Positions 36,156 through 48,466 are shown, counted from the first letter of the stretch. The stretch: DNA of 64,000 nucleotides from Ianthella basta (GCA_964019415.1 OZ025874.1:2816696-2880695); one strand, 5' to 3'. Numbers and translations: made by a program. Notes: a model not told the origin generated them from the letters alone.

Positions 36156-37395
36156 TTAGAAGTCATCCATCTCAGTGTATATCTCATCCTGATTAGGATA
36201 ATAGCGAGCCTCTAATTCACACTCTTGTTTAGCATGCGTTTTAGGTTGCTCCCTCCTAGTAGCTGCTTGGGCTGGAGCTGTGCTGGGTCTAGTAGTCTTC
36301 TTGGCCACCCTTGCACCTGTAGAACGGGTAGTTTGATGCCTGCAGTATGTGAATGGTAGAATTTCAATGAGAATAATGTATGAGGCATACATGTTGACAT
36401 TCATATTTGTTGCTGCTTAGAAATCTCTCACCTTCTGGCAGCCAATATGTATCCGATGAGTCCCAGACACAAAATGAAGAACATGGCAGCAAACACAGAG
36501 GCCACAATGACAGCAGTGTTGTCTTGAGCAGTGGCTGCTGATGTTGGCATAGAAGTACCCACTGCTTGAGTGGCTGCTGGTGAGCTGCATGCTGGGGCAT
36601 TGAGGTCTGGTACTGTCACTCCACATGGACCTGGTTCTCGATGGCCGACATGAGTTCCAGTCAAAGTCGCTCCAAACGAATCCAGGGGGTGTGGTGGAAG
36701 GGATGGATAAAAGGAAGCGGAGCCTGTGCCGCGGGCTTGATGGTTTCGAGTTGTCTTCCGCGCGAACGCGTGGCTAACCGCCGCCATTTTGGTGACGTCA
36801 CACTACGCTACGCGTGGCGACCAGTCGAGCGGGTACCATATCTATAGCCTGACGGCTTTTCGGTGCCCGTTAGCCGCTGAATCCAGGGTCCGCAGCCACC
36901 ACCGTTTCGTGAGGAGTAGTCCAGATTCTGGTGGTGATTTCTCTGACTCGCCTTTGGACTCGCAATCCATGGGGAGTGCCATCTTCTATGCGCTAGATAG
37001 TGGCAGGGGGTTGTGTCACCCAGGACGTTCCCCCTGCTGCTGGCCCAGGCTTTCCCAGGGCCCTGCCATCACAGCACTTCGTGCTGTGGGCAGATTTCAA
37101 GGTTCAAGGTTCAAGGACCTGGTTCTACAGAGTAGCGTCTTCCATATATGGCAATTGTTTTGTCTGTGTTCTGCCCATATAGCCAGGTGGTCAAGGTGCT
37201 CTTTAAGGCTGCTGGACCCGGAACAACAGTAGAATAAAGAGTGACCCTGAAAGTAACATAGCCTCCAGAGGCACAGATGAAGTAGGCATTGTACATTTGA
37301 ATGGATTGCAAATAGGAGTAGTTGCACTGGCAGTGCTTTCTGATGAACCAAAGCACCTCATTCTGTACTGCTTGGGCTATGCTGGTAGACTGTTC
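36156..37395 (-). pseudogene. Gene 8: 5'-truncated subfamily A receptor with a retroposon in exon 4
   Basis: Only exon 4 (37395-36432) and the tail exon (36339-36156) remain. Exon 4 is split by a 476-bp insertion (36639-37114) between GPCG and the preceding Tyr-Ser-Val-Glu-Pro region. Outside the insertion the coding sequence is intact and close to genes 6 and 7 (KHCQCNYSYLQSIQMYNAYF; tail ends RYYPNQDEIYTEMDDF). Upstream of 37395 the intron runs about 45 bp and then switches to sequence that lies far upstream of gene 6 (about 24780-24900), so exons 1-3 and the promoter were deleted. It is not able to make the standard receptor. Confidence 0.85.
36627..37126 (+). mobile_element. GC-rich retroposon (SINE or truncated LINE) insertion with 12-bp target duplication
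   Basis: GGACCTGGTTCT occurs at 36627-36638 and again at 37115-37126, flanking 476 bp of foreign sequence. The insert is much richer in G+C and CpG than anything else in the window. It ends in a tight hairpin (CACAGCAC, loop TTC, GTGCTGTG) followed by a 7-bp tandem tail (TTCAAGG repeated). Those 3' features are known from CR1/L2-type LINEs and from SINEs that use their machinery. It has no recognisable protein. Insertion is in the opposite direction to the host gene. Confidence 0.75.
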
Positions 37396-37689
37396 CTGAA
37401 ATAGTGAGAGCATGTTTCAATACTGCACTGCTTGGCAAGTATGAATGTAGTATGTACAATACATGAGAAATTATGTCTCATTGTGTATGCATACTATTGA
37501 ATACTATTGATGTCATTCACCCGTTGCCTCAATAACCTAACATATATCTACTGTACAGCATATAATAACAAAGTGGGAACATTATCTTGTACAGGACCTT
37601 TAGCTATTTATAATTTACAGTGAAGGTCTATCACCATTACCATGGAAATGCATAATAGCTAAACTGTTTCATAACACGTTTGAATGCAC

Positions 37690-37866
37690 ACCTGCAGGCC
37701 CAAAGGAAGCACTTTAAAGGTGGTCAGGCCACGTCAAGACAATCTTACCTAGATGACCACATGCAGAGGCCAGCAAGTATCTTTGCTATACAAAAGAATG
37801 GCCAGGCCTAAAAATCTGGTCAGGCCATGGCCTGGGCAGCTTGGGCTGTTCTGCTGGGCATGACCT
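37690..37866 (-). repeat. Interspersed repeat R2, inverted copy
   Basis: The reverse complement aligns with 7633-7803 over its full length, including the GCCCAGGCCATGGCCTGACC core and the GACCACCTTTAAAGTG end. It is the only copy in this orientation. Confidence 0.55.
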
Positions 37867-38235
37867 GGTTACTTATGGAATTACTAGTACTAGTGAATAC
37901 GTAATGCTGTACATTAGTGAAACCTCTCTACGACAGCCACCAGTAAAACACATTAACAGTCACTTCACGTACAAAGACCACCTTTAGCAACTGTACTAGT
38001 GAACAGTCATACATGCTGTAATGAGAGTTTCAGGTCTGACCATAATTAATAGTTGCTATAATAATTATATAACTATACTGGACAGACACATTATAAAGTG
38101 TTTATACTAGTGACACAACTCTCCTTTCCATTCCCTCACTACTGAATGAGTACTACTACATGTGAAGAGCAGTTCAGTAACGTCAGTACTAGTATCATGT
38201 CAAAACAGAAAATGCTTATTGTGTACCTAGGTGTA

Positions 38236-38512
38236 CAGGTTTCCACAAGAAAATGCACTTAAGTAGGAACAAACACAACCCTCAGTACACAAAAACACTG
38301 CATTCCACTAAAGTTGAAGCCCAAACAGCAACAAGTCTAGTGGTTATTAAGTGTTAATTGTCCTACAGCAATTAGCCACATACAGTATCTACTCTGTATC
38401 CTATATTGCTGTTAGTCAGTTTGTGCTTCACCTATCATGGAATGCAAGGTTTCTGTGTATTGCAGGTTGTGCTTTTATCTGTTAAAGTGTATTTCAATGC
38501 ATATGGAAGCCT
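38236..38512. mobile_element. Complete R1 fold-back element, about 277 bp
   Basis: Same arms as at 32091-32337 (CAGGTTTCCACAAGAAAATG at the left, TATGGAAGCCT at the right) with a slightly longer centre. Flanking DNA is also shared with the 32-kb copy, so the two are duplicates of one insertion. Confidence 0.55.
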
Positions 38513-39365
38513 ATACTGCTGCACTCATACAGTATTACATGTCATTGCATGTTTGAGCATATACGTAGCTAGCTACAATTATATAGTACTACATGCTCTA
38601 CTGCTACATTCAGCATTAGTGTCATCTTCGTATGGAACATTAGTGGTGGTCCATAAGATCCTTCAAGTCAATCATATTCTGTAGGTTGGGTGGTTGTATT
38701 CTAGCTAGCTAGACTATCCAATCAATCCTGAACAAGGTAAGAGGTTAATAGTTGACACTCTCAATTAGTAAGACCATTAGCACTCACTGTACATGTACAT
38801 GTGCTTGTGATGTTGTTGAGCATCTTAGCAAGCTCTTGCAATTCTGAACACATGCAATCTACATGCACGCTATGCACCATTGTATATGCACACTATATAT
38901 TTATATTACCTGCATGCGCAAGAGCCACATATGAACCTACACAAACATACATTCACACACACATGTACAACAACACAGACACATGTACACATCTACTTGG
39001 GATACTCTGGCGCTTATCCTATGTGCAGGTTTAGTATATAAGGTCATTATTAAGGAGGTCCGACAGCACTTTGTCATAGTGCAAACTATACAGCACCAAT
39101 GCCAACTCTTATACCCCAGTTATCTTCCAGTTTTTGCTGCTTCACAGTTATCTGACAGTCAACAATCTAGAGGCAGCTATACTTGCCCAATAATGCCTTA
39201 TGCACAAATTTGGTCCATTTATGCCGTACACAACAACTGTATGCTGGTTCAAATCATGTTGCAGAAATGGAGGCACTGCCTATCCACTGACAAAGTGCTC
39301 ACAGAATGACTACCTATCTTGCATGAATTCACTGATATGAACATGACTTCTAGAATTATATCCGC

Positions 39366-39406
39366 ACACACACACACACACACACACACACCCACACACA
39401 CCCACA

Positions 39407-39452
<46 letters not shown>

Positions 39453-39457
39453 CACAC

Positions 39458-39505
<48 letters not shown>

Positions 39506-39515
39506 AGAGAGAGAG
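39366..39515. repeat. (CA)n microsatellite with (GA)n end
   Basis: About 140 bp of CA repeats with occasional C insertions, ending in GAGAGA. Apparent proteins of His-Thr or Cys-Val repeats here are artefacts. Confidence 0.95.
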
Positions 39516-39785
39516 ATCTAGAGAGATTCTGAGGGAAAAGGAGCAAATTCATTCAATGGTTGCTATTGCAGTCTGGACAAATGCCCGGCATGGCTCTACA
39601 GAAATTAGTGTCACCACCTACAATATGCCACACAAGACACACTCCATAAGAAGATTTTGGTGTCTAGAAGTCAACTTTATGTAAAGGCAACAACAACATC
39701 TTCCTTCACTGCAAACAAATCACACTTCCACAAACAATTACAAATACAACGGCCTGTCTACTGCTAAATATGCTATCCTGTACAA

Positions 39786-39859
39786 TGCACACACACACAT
39801 ACACACACACACACACACGCACACACACACACGCACGCGCGCACACACACACACACACT
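39786..39859. repeat. (CA)n microsatellite
   Basis: CA repeat with a few CG interruptions. Confidence 0.95.
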
Positions 39860-41899
39860 CAGTTTGCAGATAAAAATGCCTATTTCTCTTGCTGTTACTG
39901 CAAGTTCAAATTTGCTGTTACTATGACAACAAGACTGCTGTTACAATCATGTTCATGCATGAAGTCGAATATGCCTGGCCTGAGTCATTCTGTCTGAAAA
40001 GTGACTTTCAACCGTCAAATTCCAGCTGACAATGTCCTACCAGCGGCACAACATATTTAGAATAGCTGTTGCTAATGACTGCAATAGGTGATGCCCTGCT
40101 GGTACTGTCATGTAGGCATGTGTCACTTACACATCTTAACTTTCACACAAGCACCCTGAAAGCAAACATGTAGGCTCCTATGGCTACTACACACTGAGGA
40201 GATTGGAGAATTACTTAATACAGCAAGTACACAGCGTCTCTCTAACAGTCTTGGCAGTATGTACTGTACATGTTCAGATTTACAGTATTGCCTATATTTA
40301 TATAGTCCTATCTCTGTTATTCCAATGTCTATACATGGTACTGTATAAATTTATGAAAGAATGCATATCATGTACAGTATAACCAATTTTTTCAATTATC
40401 CACACACAGTGCTAAATTGGGAATACAGGGTGACTGTATGGCTAACGTTGCAAGTATAATATATAGCAAGTTAGCGGCACACCACACATGCATATGTATG
40501 TTACGCGCATACAGTAATGTCATCCTTCTCAATACTTGTTCATCACATCCAGATTAGCAAACATGAGGCTCTGGGTCTCTTTTTTCAGCATACATTTGAT
40601 TTCTTGAGATCATGCCTACTGCATGAGTAGATATTCAGGACTCATTTGCCTGGCAAAAGACATCCATAACTAAAAATGCTCATACTAGTACTAGTACCAT
40701 TATCACTCAAGGTGTTCAGCTATTGTGTAAGGCAGTGTAGTAATTAACATCACATAGTGGCAGCACAATGTTTGTGCTAGGCACACAGGTTTCCATATGG
40801 AAATGCACTTTAGTCAAAAACAAACTCAGCCTGCAGTACACAAAACTCTTCATTCCACAGCAAGTTGAATGACACACTGATAACAGGACTAATTGTTAAA
40901 AGGGTTGCAGCAATATATGCAGTGGGGTATATGTGATTTGTCAACTAGCTACTTGAATGTTAATTACAGATAAAGTTGTCCTGGGCAGCGGCAGCATTGT
41001 AGAGAATTAATGATAGCTACGAAACATGTAAACACCAATGTCCTGGAGTACTGTCAACCACAGTCTGAATGCTTATCATAATGTTATAGCTACTTTAATA
41101 CCAGTGAGTGTTCCTGTTAAAGTATTACAGTAATGAAAATGCGAGTCTTCATCTTATGGAGCTGAAAGATAAGAAAGCTATGTATAATATTATAGAGAGT
41201 AAGATATCACATCACCTAATGCAAGTTATGCACAGTTAGTTAGTTAACTGTATGGGAAGTCAAATCCAGTTCCTATACAGTGTGCACTAATGTTCCTGGT
41301 TGGCTCACAGCTTCTTTGTTGTGCACCACCCACCCTTGAGTAGATCAGCAAGACATTGGTGGAACAGGACAAATCCTTTATATACATATACCACCGGAGG
41401 TGTAACATACAACTTCACATTATGAACAATACTCGAGCTTCCTCGGGCAGTCCCTTAATAGCACATGGGGCTGCCACACCCAACTCCAAACTCAAATTGC
41501 ATCAGTTGTGAACACATTTACTGGCAGGGAAAGTATGAACCATGACACATGCAGTGTGTAGTGTATATGTAGGCCTGTAATGTTACATGACTAGTGTACA
41601 GTGCCATGTTAATTGCCTCAAGGAGAATTTGGGTTCTTCAAGGAGCATAAAGGGTTCTGCACTGGTACCTTTAAAAATCTGCTTGGAGTCAACAATACCC
41701 CTGTACAATACATCTCACATGCAAGGATGAGGTTTTGACAACAGACTCTGATACAGCTGCAAATGTCACAATAATTACTGTTTTACCTTTCCAAAATTTC
41801 ACGCAATGCACACTTATATATACACAAGGTATATGACATAACCTATTGCTACAGTGAGAAAACATGATGCAGAATATAATGGGAATCTTTGCATGTGTT

Positions 41900-41905
41900 T
41901 TTATT
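41900..41905 (-). terminator. Polyadenylation signal of gene 9
   Basis: AATAAA on the minus strand, 28 bases after the stop codon of gene 9, which implies a very short 3' untranslated region. No equally clear signal was seen for other genes. Confidence 0.45.
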
Positions 41906-41932
41906 CACACAACACACAGTAGTCAGTAATAG

Positions 41933-44455
41933 TTAGAAATCATCCATCTCAGCATATATCTCTTCAGGCTTTTCGGGTGCATAAAAGTAGGCATTGGCAC
42001 ATTCAACCTGTTTCTTTGCACAATTTTCCTCTTTAGCTGCCTTCAGTGCACTCCCTTGCATTATTCTGTAGGAATAGTAAGTGCCAAAAGACTGAAGCAT
42101 AAAACATAAATGAATCAGAATATGAATAATTGCAAAATTTTGATGTGACTTGGTAAATGGTGCACACATTAACTGGACACACAAGTATGAGAAATAGAGT
42201 GCCATGCATGGCAGTACGCTTGCAAAGATGAAGCATTAATTGGTCTTGTTTTAATGCTGGCAATAGTTCTTGGATCGAACTACAGTTCTTGATAGGTGTA
42301 GACCAAACATGGTTGAAAATATAGGGGGGAGAGAGGGGGGGGATGTTGGAGGAAGGTTATAGCAGAGCCATGCATGAAAGGATCTATCAAAGAATAGCTG
42401 AATCAACAGAATTCTGTGCCTACAGAGTTTTATGGAGTCATACAGTACATGTACCAATCAAAAATTTAATCGTCAATTTTGAATGATGAATGGATGGCAA
42501 TCTGCATAGGAACTTTACATGTTTATATAGGGTTGGTTATCAGCTATGCATATATATATAACAGTGCATGCTGGTTGCAGAATTAGGCATACCAGTCAAC
42601 AAAGGCTGTAGACACAATTTTGCAATTAGTAGAGACAGCATCTCGATATGTGTACAGTAGGTGTTGTAGAGTATGAATTTTGCATAATTATGCATATATA
42701 TGAGCAAGTTGTGTGTACACTCACTTTCTTGTGAATACACATATGTACACTATGAGCCCCAATGCCAGGATGAAGAACATAGCAGCAAAAACTGTTGCAA
42801 TGATGATTGCAGTGTTGTTCTGAGTAACTATTGAGTTGACTTGGGGAGTGCTGCTGGAAATGTTACCTGAAGGCAGTGTAGCATCTGGTGTAGAGTGTGT
42901 AGATGGAGGCATTGATGATTCAGAGTCCAGTGTGCTGTTAAAACAGTGAGGAAAGTCAAGGTTTGGTACAGTCACTCCACATGGTCCTGGTGACAATAGG
43001 TATCTCCTTGCCCTGACAGTGATCTGTCGACTTCCTTTCTCACCACTTAACACATCTGTGAGGTTGCTTGTAAGGAATGTCAGATCCAATGTAGGGTTCT
43101 TAGAAGACAGCCAAACTCTGAAAACAACATAGCCACTGGTGGCACAGGTGAAGTAGCCGTCTCTCATTTCAAAGTCCGAAGGCAAAGTACACTGACAGCT
43201 TTGAAATAATATCCAATACACACCCTGGAATGCTTGTGTGTGGAGTAGATCATAGTAGTAGAAGGGATCTATAGCTGAGGCTTCTTCCTGCATAACATTA
43301 TAATTAATGCAACGATAGATAACAAGGTGCAAGTAGTCATTAGAAAATAATTATACTACAATTGCTATCCATCGTTAATTCAAAGAAAATAACTCTGCCT
43401 GCTACCATGATCACAGTACCACAAACTGCAATTGCACCGGCCACTGACATTAAAATGCAAGAATGGCATCTACTGTTCCTTCTTTGGCATGCTTTACATT
43501 TTATTAAGACATGCAGAAGCTAGCTTATACCAATGCTTCAATGCTAATGTACAGTAACATATTATATATTAAACTAATACCTGTAAACTCACAATGAAGT
43601 CTTGACAGGTTTGAGAGGGCCAAAGGTGTATTTTGAACTCAAAAGTAACTTCTTGCTCTTGAATACCTGCATGAATGCACAAAGTCGCTATCCACGAATG
43701 CGTTTGAATACCTTGTTCACTAAATATAATTTCAGTGCATTCAGAGCAAAAACACATACATTCACAAATTGAATGAATACTTAGTTTTGAGAACTCAGAC
43801 AGTATCAATCCTTGCAGTGTACTGGATGAACCAATTACTATAATGTTATGTCTTGTCCCACTGAATGAAAGTAAGGTATTACTCACCATGCACCATTGGA
43901 AATGCAGCGATTAACAATTTATATTATAAAATTTTGTGTTCTTTGTGCTAGAACAATTATTCACTTACCCAAGCTTAAGATCACAAATGTTCTTTCTGAA
44001 GTAGGGTATGTAGGTTGAAGTGGTCGGCGTCTAGACACTCTAACCCACATAATATACTGTTCATATTGAAAGTTATCCACAATTGAAGAATATATGAATG
44101 TAGTGACTTCATTGCTGATGGTGTTTTGAGTTGCTGAACTGTAAGCGATGTACAGAGACCGAATGGTATGTTTGTGCTGATAGTATATACTGAATGAGTT
44201 AATGTAGCTGGAGCTGTAGTAGCCATCCACAATGTCCCAGGAGAAGGTGAAGTGGGTGCTGTTCCTGTTGGCAACTTGGAAGTTGCGAATGTGCTTCTTC
44301 TGGGCAGCTGCATGTGTGGAGTTCCAAGTTATAACAGATAATAAAATATATCTTGTATATGTATGATTAGCTGCTTACTGTAGTGGAATATGTTTTGTAC
44401 CTGTGAGTGGAGCACAAAACAGCAATGTTGCAATTGCAGTTGCAAGAAGAATCAT
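41933..44455 (-). CDS. Gene 9: FN3/SEA-like type I membrane receptor, subfamily B, 387 aa
   Basis: Exons: 44455-44401, 44307-43969, 43666-43593, 43287-42725 and 42065-41933, phases as in other genes. The signal peptide is MILLATAIATLLFCAPL; an in-frame upstream ATG (MCADAKEADFVK) could add 12 residues. FN3 keeps NSTHFTFSWDIVDGYYSSSY, and the C-terminal strand differs (ERTFVILSLG). The linker exon is 74 nt (GIQEQEVTFEFKIHLWPSQTC). The ectodomain keeps the six Cys (SCQC, FTC, GPCGV, PHC) and has an insert of acidic/aromatic residues at its start. The stalk is long and Ser/Thr/Pro-rich, probably O-glycosylated. TM is AIIIATVFAAMFFILALGLI. The short tail (about 44 residues) ends FYAPEKPEEIYAEMDDF: YxxM kept, no YxN. 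An ETS plus TATA-like promoter lies at 44680-44730. Confidence 0.85.
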
Positions 44456-44678
44456 CTTCACAAAATCAGCTTCTTTGGCATCGGCACACATTATAATCTT
44501 TTGTAGTGTGGTCTTCTGGAAACATCAGAAGCTTGCAATGAATATAGGTGACTAAACAACAATTAACATTTAAGATGAAACACACAGGAATTTGCAAGCA
44601 CTAATACGTATACAAAAACTCCTTACATCAACTCCACTGAGTCATGTGTAAGATAGTTTGGACTTGTGTGCACAGTTG

Positions 44679-44728
44679 CCTTTATAGAGGGCACATCCGT
44701 ATACTGTATAGCATGCAAACAGGAAGTT
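44679..44728 (-). promoter_or_regulatory. Putative promoter of gene 9: ETS site plus TATA-like box
   Basis: On the minus strand, CAACTTCCTGT (ETS core GGAA on the other strand, 44719-44728) is followed about 30 bp downstream by CCTCTATAAAGG (44690-44679), about 230 bp before the start codon. Genes 12 and 13 have the same pair. Confidence 0.5.
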
Positions 44729-45529
44729 GGTTCAAAATTCCTATGATACATCCTCTGCTTGAGTGCTGGCCAGGTGTATCTACCACTTTGAAGGATAATT
44801 ATACATTTATCCTTGTAAATTATAACATTCTGTATAATTTATTATAGCAGCTTAAGTATTATAATAGTTTACACTGAACATACTGATACAGTGTACATGG
44901 ATGGCTGAACTGCCTCATCTTGTGCATATTGTTGTACATGTGCATGGATCAGCAAAATGAAAATCAACATTTGATTAGCCAGGAAATTACTATGATAATG
45001 TATGTCCTAACTTCGTAATCAACTAGCTAAGTGACATTCCATGCAAACTGAATGAAAAGCAGCCAAATATGTACCTAGAGTGTGTGCATGGATACCTCCT
45101 ATGTACAACTTGAAAGCTCATGAAATGATGTGATAGGAAATGTGATGGAATGTCAGATAAAAAGAACACGTGGGGCCAGTTAAGCTTCAAAGGTGACTCT
45201 GAAGGAAAAGCCTTTAAATTTGGTGCCAAACTGCAGGTTATTGTTTAGCTACCACGGCAACGGGATCTGCAATTTACTAGTTCTTTTTTACATTCACTAT
45301 ATAATTGTACATGTTGGTTCTTCTTCTTCTTTACACTTAATTATCACAATGATTTCACAGCTCACATACCAGCCAACAACACTGTACTTTTCTACTCATG
45401 CAGTACAACACTTTCAGTGCACAATGAGATAATGCTCAAAATTCTAGAACACATACATAGTGAGCTTATATGTATAAATGCATGCCTTGTTGCTGGTACA
45501 TGTAACTAATGAGGTAAGGTTACCATAAT

Positions 45530-46530
45530 GATGGAAGTGCTTTAGTTAGAAAAATTCACCCTGCAGTACACAGAAACACACTTCATTCCATGCCAAGTTG
45601 AAACACAAACTGACTGCATGGCAACAACAGGACTAATGATTATTGGCTGTAGCTACTTATACAGTGGGGTGTTGCATAATAGATGGCTGTGACTCTGGTG
45701 TTCATAGTCATTCAAACTATCTTGCATTGGCCATGAGCATTGGAAGGCACTAGACATAGCTATATACTGTACTACATCACTATCAGGAGCAGGGAATGTA
45801 TAGCTGGTATAACCCCTGCAGCAATTCATGACATGCCAAATACAGTATGCACTATAGTATGTAATAGGACAAAACAATAAATGCATGAAAACATACACCA
45901 CTGCAGATTTGTACATCACCAGCTTGTGTGTTGATTTAGCCAAAATGCTATGGATCAGCATTGCCAGTGTATAGTGCAAATGAAGTGAGGGCTTCTCAGC
46001 TGGCTATATATAGGCATGGTAAAGGAATATCACTTCAATATAGTTCTCCAATTACCAGCTTGATCCAAGCTGGATATGAAACATCAATTGACTGGCAAAG
46101 TTTCAAACCCTGTTTTGATCAAGCTGTTTTACACAGTAATTGGTGTTCTGCATGTTCCTGTATAATGGTTATTTAAATTTGCTTTCATATCAAATTGTCA
46201 TTTTATGATTAATATATACGTATGTATTGGACTTGCATAATAGAAAAGTGAATTCAGTGTATGCCAGTATGCATACTCCATGACCAATGTAGGATATCCT
46301 TGACTATGCAGCTATTCATGCGGTGTATACATGTTCTCATTTGGGACTCACAGCAGTCACAACATACATCACAGTGCCTATAATTATTACTGCAACCCTT
46401 TTAACAAGTAGTCCTCTTAGTAGTTTGCCTTTCAACTTAATTGCCACAGAATGAAGTGTTTTGTGTACTGCAGGATGAGTTTGTTTTTACTTTAGTGCAT
46501 TTCCTTATGGAAACCTGTGTGCCTAGCACA
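45530..46530. mobile_element. R1 fold-back element, about 1 kb version
   Basis: The left arm (GGTTACCATAATGATGGAAG through ACTTCATTCCATGCC) and the right arm (46440-46520, reverse complement GTTTCCATAAGGAAATGCAC) are inverted relative to each other. The interior, shared with other spacer blocks, holds no open frame. Exact ends are uncertain. Alternatively, the right half was inverted by recombination between repeats. Confidence 0.4.
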
Positions 46531-47605
46531 AATATTGTGCTGTTGGCACTTGCCAACTATGTAGTGTTGATTACTACACTGCCGTACACAATTATAGAAC
46601 ACCTTGAGTGATGAGGGAATGAAAGGGAGAGTTTGATAGCATTAGCATCTTTAGGTTATGAATGTCTCTTTGCCATGCAGATGAATAATTATAATTATAA
46701 TCATTATGCAGTAGACATGATCTGTACTTACTTTGTTTACATTTGCTGTTAGAAAGAGGTTAGTTCTCCAATTATAGGAAGCACAATCAGTCAACAATAT
46801 AATTACTTTAGTCTGAAACAGAAGCATGCAGCAATATATAAGCCTTCTTTTCATCACAGGTTTAAGCACTGTGATAGTAATAACTGAATGATTCAGAAAT
46901 AAAACTTGCATCAATTAGTAGGAATGCTCTTGTACATACCGTACGTACCAACCTGTAAACACAATGCAACTGACAGAGGATTGCTAGCAGTAGTTAATAC
47001 AGTCGATAGAAGCAACTGTACACTCTATTATAGTATTATACTATTATAGTATTATAGTATACCCACTCACATATACCCTTTAACAATATATTTGACTCGA
47101 CTATTGTTGTACTCTAAGCATGTAAGGCAGTGCGCATGTGTGCCTATGTATTTATTATTTGCTGTGTCTGTCATCAGGGGATTGTAATGAAAAAAATTAT
47201 AGTATTATTCTATTATAGTGTTAGCATACATTTGTTTATCTCGTATAATGAAAGCTGGGGGGTGAATATTAACTACTCATTAATGAGTAGCCAGTTGCAA
47301 CAGTCAGCAATAGTTATTAATGACTAGGATGCCCTACCAGTACTGCCACATCATTGTTATGTTCCTGTGTGTATCACTTATTTTACTTCACTTTCACCCA
47401 AACACATAATAATTGATGGCTCCACCCTAACCACAAATTGACTCCTGTATGATGATTGCACTGTGTGGCTTTGAGAAATACTGCAGATGAGCATGTGTAG
47501 ACAGACTTGGCTATACAAGTTTAGACAGAGTACTGCCTACTATACAATATTGGTTCCATAACTCTGATTCACTGATCGCTGATCACTGTTCACTGATTCA
47601 CATTC

Positions 47606-47650
47606 ACTGATGAAGGTGACTGTAATGTCACCAAAGCACCTGAATAATTA
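47606..47650 (+). other. Hammerhead-like motif, possible retroelement remnant
   Basis: CTGATGA is followed by a perfect 6-bp stem (GGTGAC, loop, GTCACC) and then AAAGC. This layout matches hammerhead ribozyme stem II next to the CUGAUGA core, although the second core strand is not the canonical GAAA. A similar context (GACAAAGACCCCC then GCAGAAACGTC) lies near 58495-58535. Such motifs occur near the 3' ends of Penelope-like retroelements. No reverse transcriptase is visible. Confidence 0.3.
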
Positions 47651-48363
47651 TTATTAATTCTGGCTAGTGTGCACTAAGCTACAATGAACTCTAATAGTCT
47701 ACAGGCAAACATCATTAGTTGACAAATTACAGTGTATAAGGGAACATAATTTATTGGTAACAACAGATTTCAATTGAATCCTTCACACTATAACCAAGTC
47801 CACAATTCTGAGCACTGGTAGCTGAAACCTTCATTGTGAATGATTGAAGAAAGAACTAAATTGAGCAGTTAATGTTTATGCAATTGGCATAGACAAAAGA
47901 TGATGTGATGGATATGTTAGTGAAATGAGCCATGATATAATTATAATAAAAGATAATTATTAGAGTCTGAATTCTAGCATATATATAGTACAAACTAAAG
48001 TATTAGACAGTCACTATTATATGTTTGCTGTTTACTACTGTAATCACTCTGATTCGAAAGTGCTGATTACAAGGCAAGGTACCTCTCTCCTTGTGTAAGT
48101 TTGGGTCACATTGTATTTGTGAGCTCCTCCAAGAGCCATCAATTGGTGCATGGTGTATGATGGGAATCAGACATGCACCTCAGCCTTGGTGAGTTCCACA
48201 GGATGGCCTGTTGCCAAATATGGGTTCTTCAAGGGTTAAAGGTGGCTGTATGTGCTCTTTTCAGGGCCACCACTGCTCTGCTATAGCCAATGTGTTAGGC
48301 ATGTGCCATGCATATTTCTTACGCATATAGGGCAACCCCATGCCACACATGTACACAATGACT

Positions 48364-48466
48364 TAGTCTTGCGGGGCCAGACCCTTTCCAGTATTACACA
48401 AGTGCGCGCCTTGCAGCTGGTGGGTTATGCAAGACCGGAAGAATAGGGTCTGGCCCCGCGAGACTA
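48364..48466. mobile_element. 103-bp miniature TIR element
   Basis: The left end TAGTCTTGCGGGGCCAGACC and the right end are inverted copies over 22 bp with one mismatch, around a centre of about 59 bp. The outer TA may be the target duplication, as in Tc1/mariner-type elements. Nothing is encoded. Confidence 0.75.

Larger units (their letters stand above)
37396..41932. other. Gene-free region between gene 8 and gene 9
   Basis: Contains the deletion junction near 37440, an inverted R2 copy (37690-37866), the R1 fold-back (38236-38512) in a block shared with 31.83-32.35 kb, two CA/GT microsatellites, and an R1 arm (about 40760-40880). From about 40930 to 41890 I see nothing recognisable. Confidence 0.55.

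Noticed and set aside
36641-37232. Plus-strand ORFs in the GC-rich insertion
   Set aside because: They start in the retroposon and run into the antisense strand of the receptor exon; there is no protein family signal.
39249-39684. Open frames of Cys-Val or His-Thr repeats
   Set aside because: They are translations of CA/GT microsatellites (also at 53.7-53.96 and 59.35-59.75 kb), open in several frames on both strands.
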